From Candidatus Woesearchaeota archaeon (lineage in GTDB: Archaea > Nanobdellota > Nanobdellia > Woesearchaeales > JACQNA01): a stretch of DNA of 6,673 nt. The stretch is taken from the NCBI GenBank assembly GCA_016203335.1, contig JACQNA010000031.1, positions 1 to 6,673 on the forward strand. Direction: 5' to 3'. Both the position numbers and the translations under genes were made by a program. The notes below the pieces were generated by a model. It saw only the letters and a program-made list of their open reading frames with translations, searched no databases and was not told the origin of the DNA. Positions 6,271 to 6,673 of this stretch are shown in pieces (the stretch's first letter is position 1; each line of letters begins with the position of its first letter).

Positions 6271-6420
6271 CTATCCCCTTAAGATTTTCTCCCCGATATG
6301 CTTATCATGGATGTGGTGCTCGATCGACTGCACCGGCTTATGGCAGTAGGGGCAGCGACCTTTTGTTGTCGGCTCAACATATTTTGGCGAATGGCGCCGG
6401 GCTCTTTTTGATTTTGCCAT
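6271..6420 (-). CDS. 49-aa C2H2-like zinc-finger protein
   Basis: This is a very small basic protein with a probable single zinc site. Residues 1-20 are Lys/Arg-rich (MAKSKRARR start). CPYC at 23-26 provides two Cys ligands, and His35, His36, His38 and His41 (EHHIHDKH) provide candidates for the other two. C23-x2-C26-x9-H36-x4-H41 is the best fit to a C2H2 pattern. Such small zinc proteins are common in archaea and may bind nucleic acid or protein; the specific role is unknown. I chose the ATG at 6418-6420 over the upstream in-frame TTG at 6457-6459. The TATA-like box at 6442-6449 lies inside the longer version and is centred 25 nt before the ATG, implying a leaderless mRNA. The gene is convergent with the 391-aa gene. 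Confidence 0.7.
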   Translation of the reverse strand: MAKSKRARRHSPKYVEPTTKGRCPYCHKPVQSIEHHIHDKHIGEKILRG

Positions 6421-6441
6421 CAGGGGAATCAGCAGCAACCC

Positions 6442-6449
6442 ATATTTAA
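6442..6449 (-). promoter_or_regulatory. TATA box for the zinc-finger gene, possibly bidirectional
   Basis: On the minus strand TTAAATAT is centred about 25 nt upstream of the ATG at 6420. The element is nearly symmetric. Read on the plus strand (ATATTTAA) it would place a start near 6470, the left end of the nested inverted repeat. Flanking BRE signals are weak on both sides. Confidence 0.5.
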
Positions 6450-6469
6450 GCCTTGCCAAAGCCGCGGCT

Positions 6470-6673
6470 TCCCTGAAAATATAGTTGCCGTCAGTTTGCG
6501 AGGCTCTTCAAGATATAGACATAAAACCGACAAGGGGGATGGTTCGGAAATCTGTGGATTTCCGATACTGCGGAACGAGCGAAGCGAGTGACCGCACCCC
6601 TTACGGGGAATGTCGGTTAACACTGTCATCTTCGCAGCCGAGCCGACGGCAACCTCGAAGAGATTTTCAGGGA
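6470..6673. repeat. Nested imperfect inverted repeat of about 200 nt, possible structured RNA
   Basis: Several exact complementary blocks occur in strictly nested order: 6470-6480 with 6663-6673 (11 bp), 6484-6492 with 6645-6653 (9 bp), 6497-6501 with 6632-6636 (5 bp) and 6525-6532 with 6611-6618 (8 bp). G-run 6534-6538 can also pair with C-run 6597-6600. The centre holds a separate 9-bp hairpin (6544-6565) and a GAGCGAAGCGAG segment (6577-6588). No convincing gene is present. The outer stem reaches the last base of the window, so the element may continue. It could be a rod-shaped noncoding RNA, a MITE-like element or a dispersed intergenic repeat. SRP RNA and RNase P RNA hallmark motifs were not seen. 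Confidence 0.6.
6544..6565. repeat. Perfect 9-bp hairpin with TGTG loop
   Basis: TCGGAAATC (6544-6552) pairs exactly with GATTTCCGA (6557-6565) around a 4-nt loop. It sits near the centre of the larger nested inverted repeat, as a terminal or side arm would. No T-run follows, so a terminator role is not suggested. Confidence 0.75.

Noticed and set aside
6421..6459. Longer 62-aa version of the zinc-finger protein starting at TTG 6459
   Set aside because: The extra 13 residues would include the TATA box that fits the downstream ATG, and the natural basic N-terminus MAKSKRARR begins at that ATG.
6577..6588. CRISPR-like or short direct repeats around GAGCGAAGCGAG
   Set aside because: There is only one copy of the full motif and no regularly spaced repeats or spacers.
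6429..6629. 66-aa minus-strand ORF in the right-edge repeat
   Set aside because: It lies across the TATA-like box and the nested inverted repeat, has no domain, and its reading is explained by the repeat structure.
6470..6673. SRP RNA or RNase P RNA
   Set aside because: The rod shape recalls SRP RNA, but the conserved helix 8 motif (GGAAGG near AGCAG) is absent on both strands, and the conserved RNase P core segments were not seen.

Overview
The window looks archaeal. A five-gene block on the minus strand encodes an archaeal type IV pilus/type II secretion-like machine. Three genes also have an A/T-only or near A/T-only box centred about 25-28 nt upstream of the start codon, the layout expected of leaderless archaeal transcripts. 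The gene content (FlaI/GspE-type ATPase, two single-domain GspF/TadC-type membrane proteins, two small basic membrane proteins, a tiny C2H2-like zinc protein) fits a DPANN-type or other little-studied archaeon. No rRNA or tRNA is visible to fix the lineage, so that placement is inference.

Layout. 1-351: AT-rich left edge with two strong tandem hairpins and a doubtful 69-residue ORF, ending in a convergent intergenic stretch. 352-4852 (minus strand, read right to left): the secretion/pilus operon. The order is a 143-aa two-TM protein, a 236-aa Lys/Ala-rich two-TM protein with a C-terminal winged-helix-like domain, a 493-aa secretion ATPase, a 295-aa T2SSF protein and a 323-aa T2SSF protein. 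Junctions are tight (11-nt gap, 8-nt overlap, 13-nt gap, stop and start abutting), so this is probably one transcript from a promoter at about 4880. 4853-5016: divergent promoter region. 5017-6192 (plus strand): an unrecognised 391-aa soluble protein with more AT-rich codons than the operon. 6193-6270: convergent gap with small hairpins. 6271-6420 (minus strand): a 49-aa zinc-finger-like protein. 6421-6673: a TATA-like box followed by a roughly 200-nt nested inverted repeat that reaches the right edge.

How the genes work together. In the known families the hexameric ATPase docks on the T2SSF membrane platform and drives assembly of pilin-like subunits. Here the platform is split into two polypeptides, as in Tad (TadB/TadC) systems, rather than the two-repeat single chain of FlaJ. 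No pilin, prepilin peptidase or secreted substrate lies in the window. The two upstream membrane proteins are probable accessory subunits, inferred only from operon position. The 391-aa protein shares the divergent promoter region but has no demonstrable link to the machine.

The least explained items are the nested inverted repeat at the right edge, the repeated-box promoter region, the unknown 391-aa protein and the winged-helix membrane protein inside the operon.
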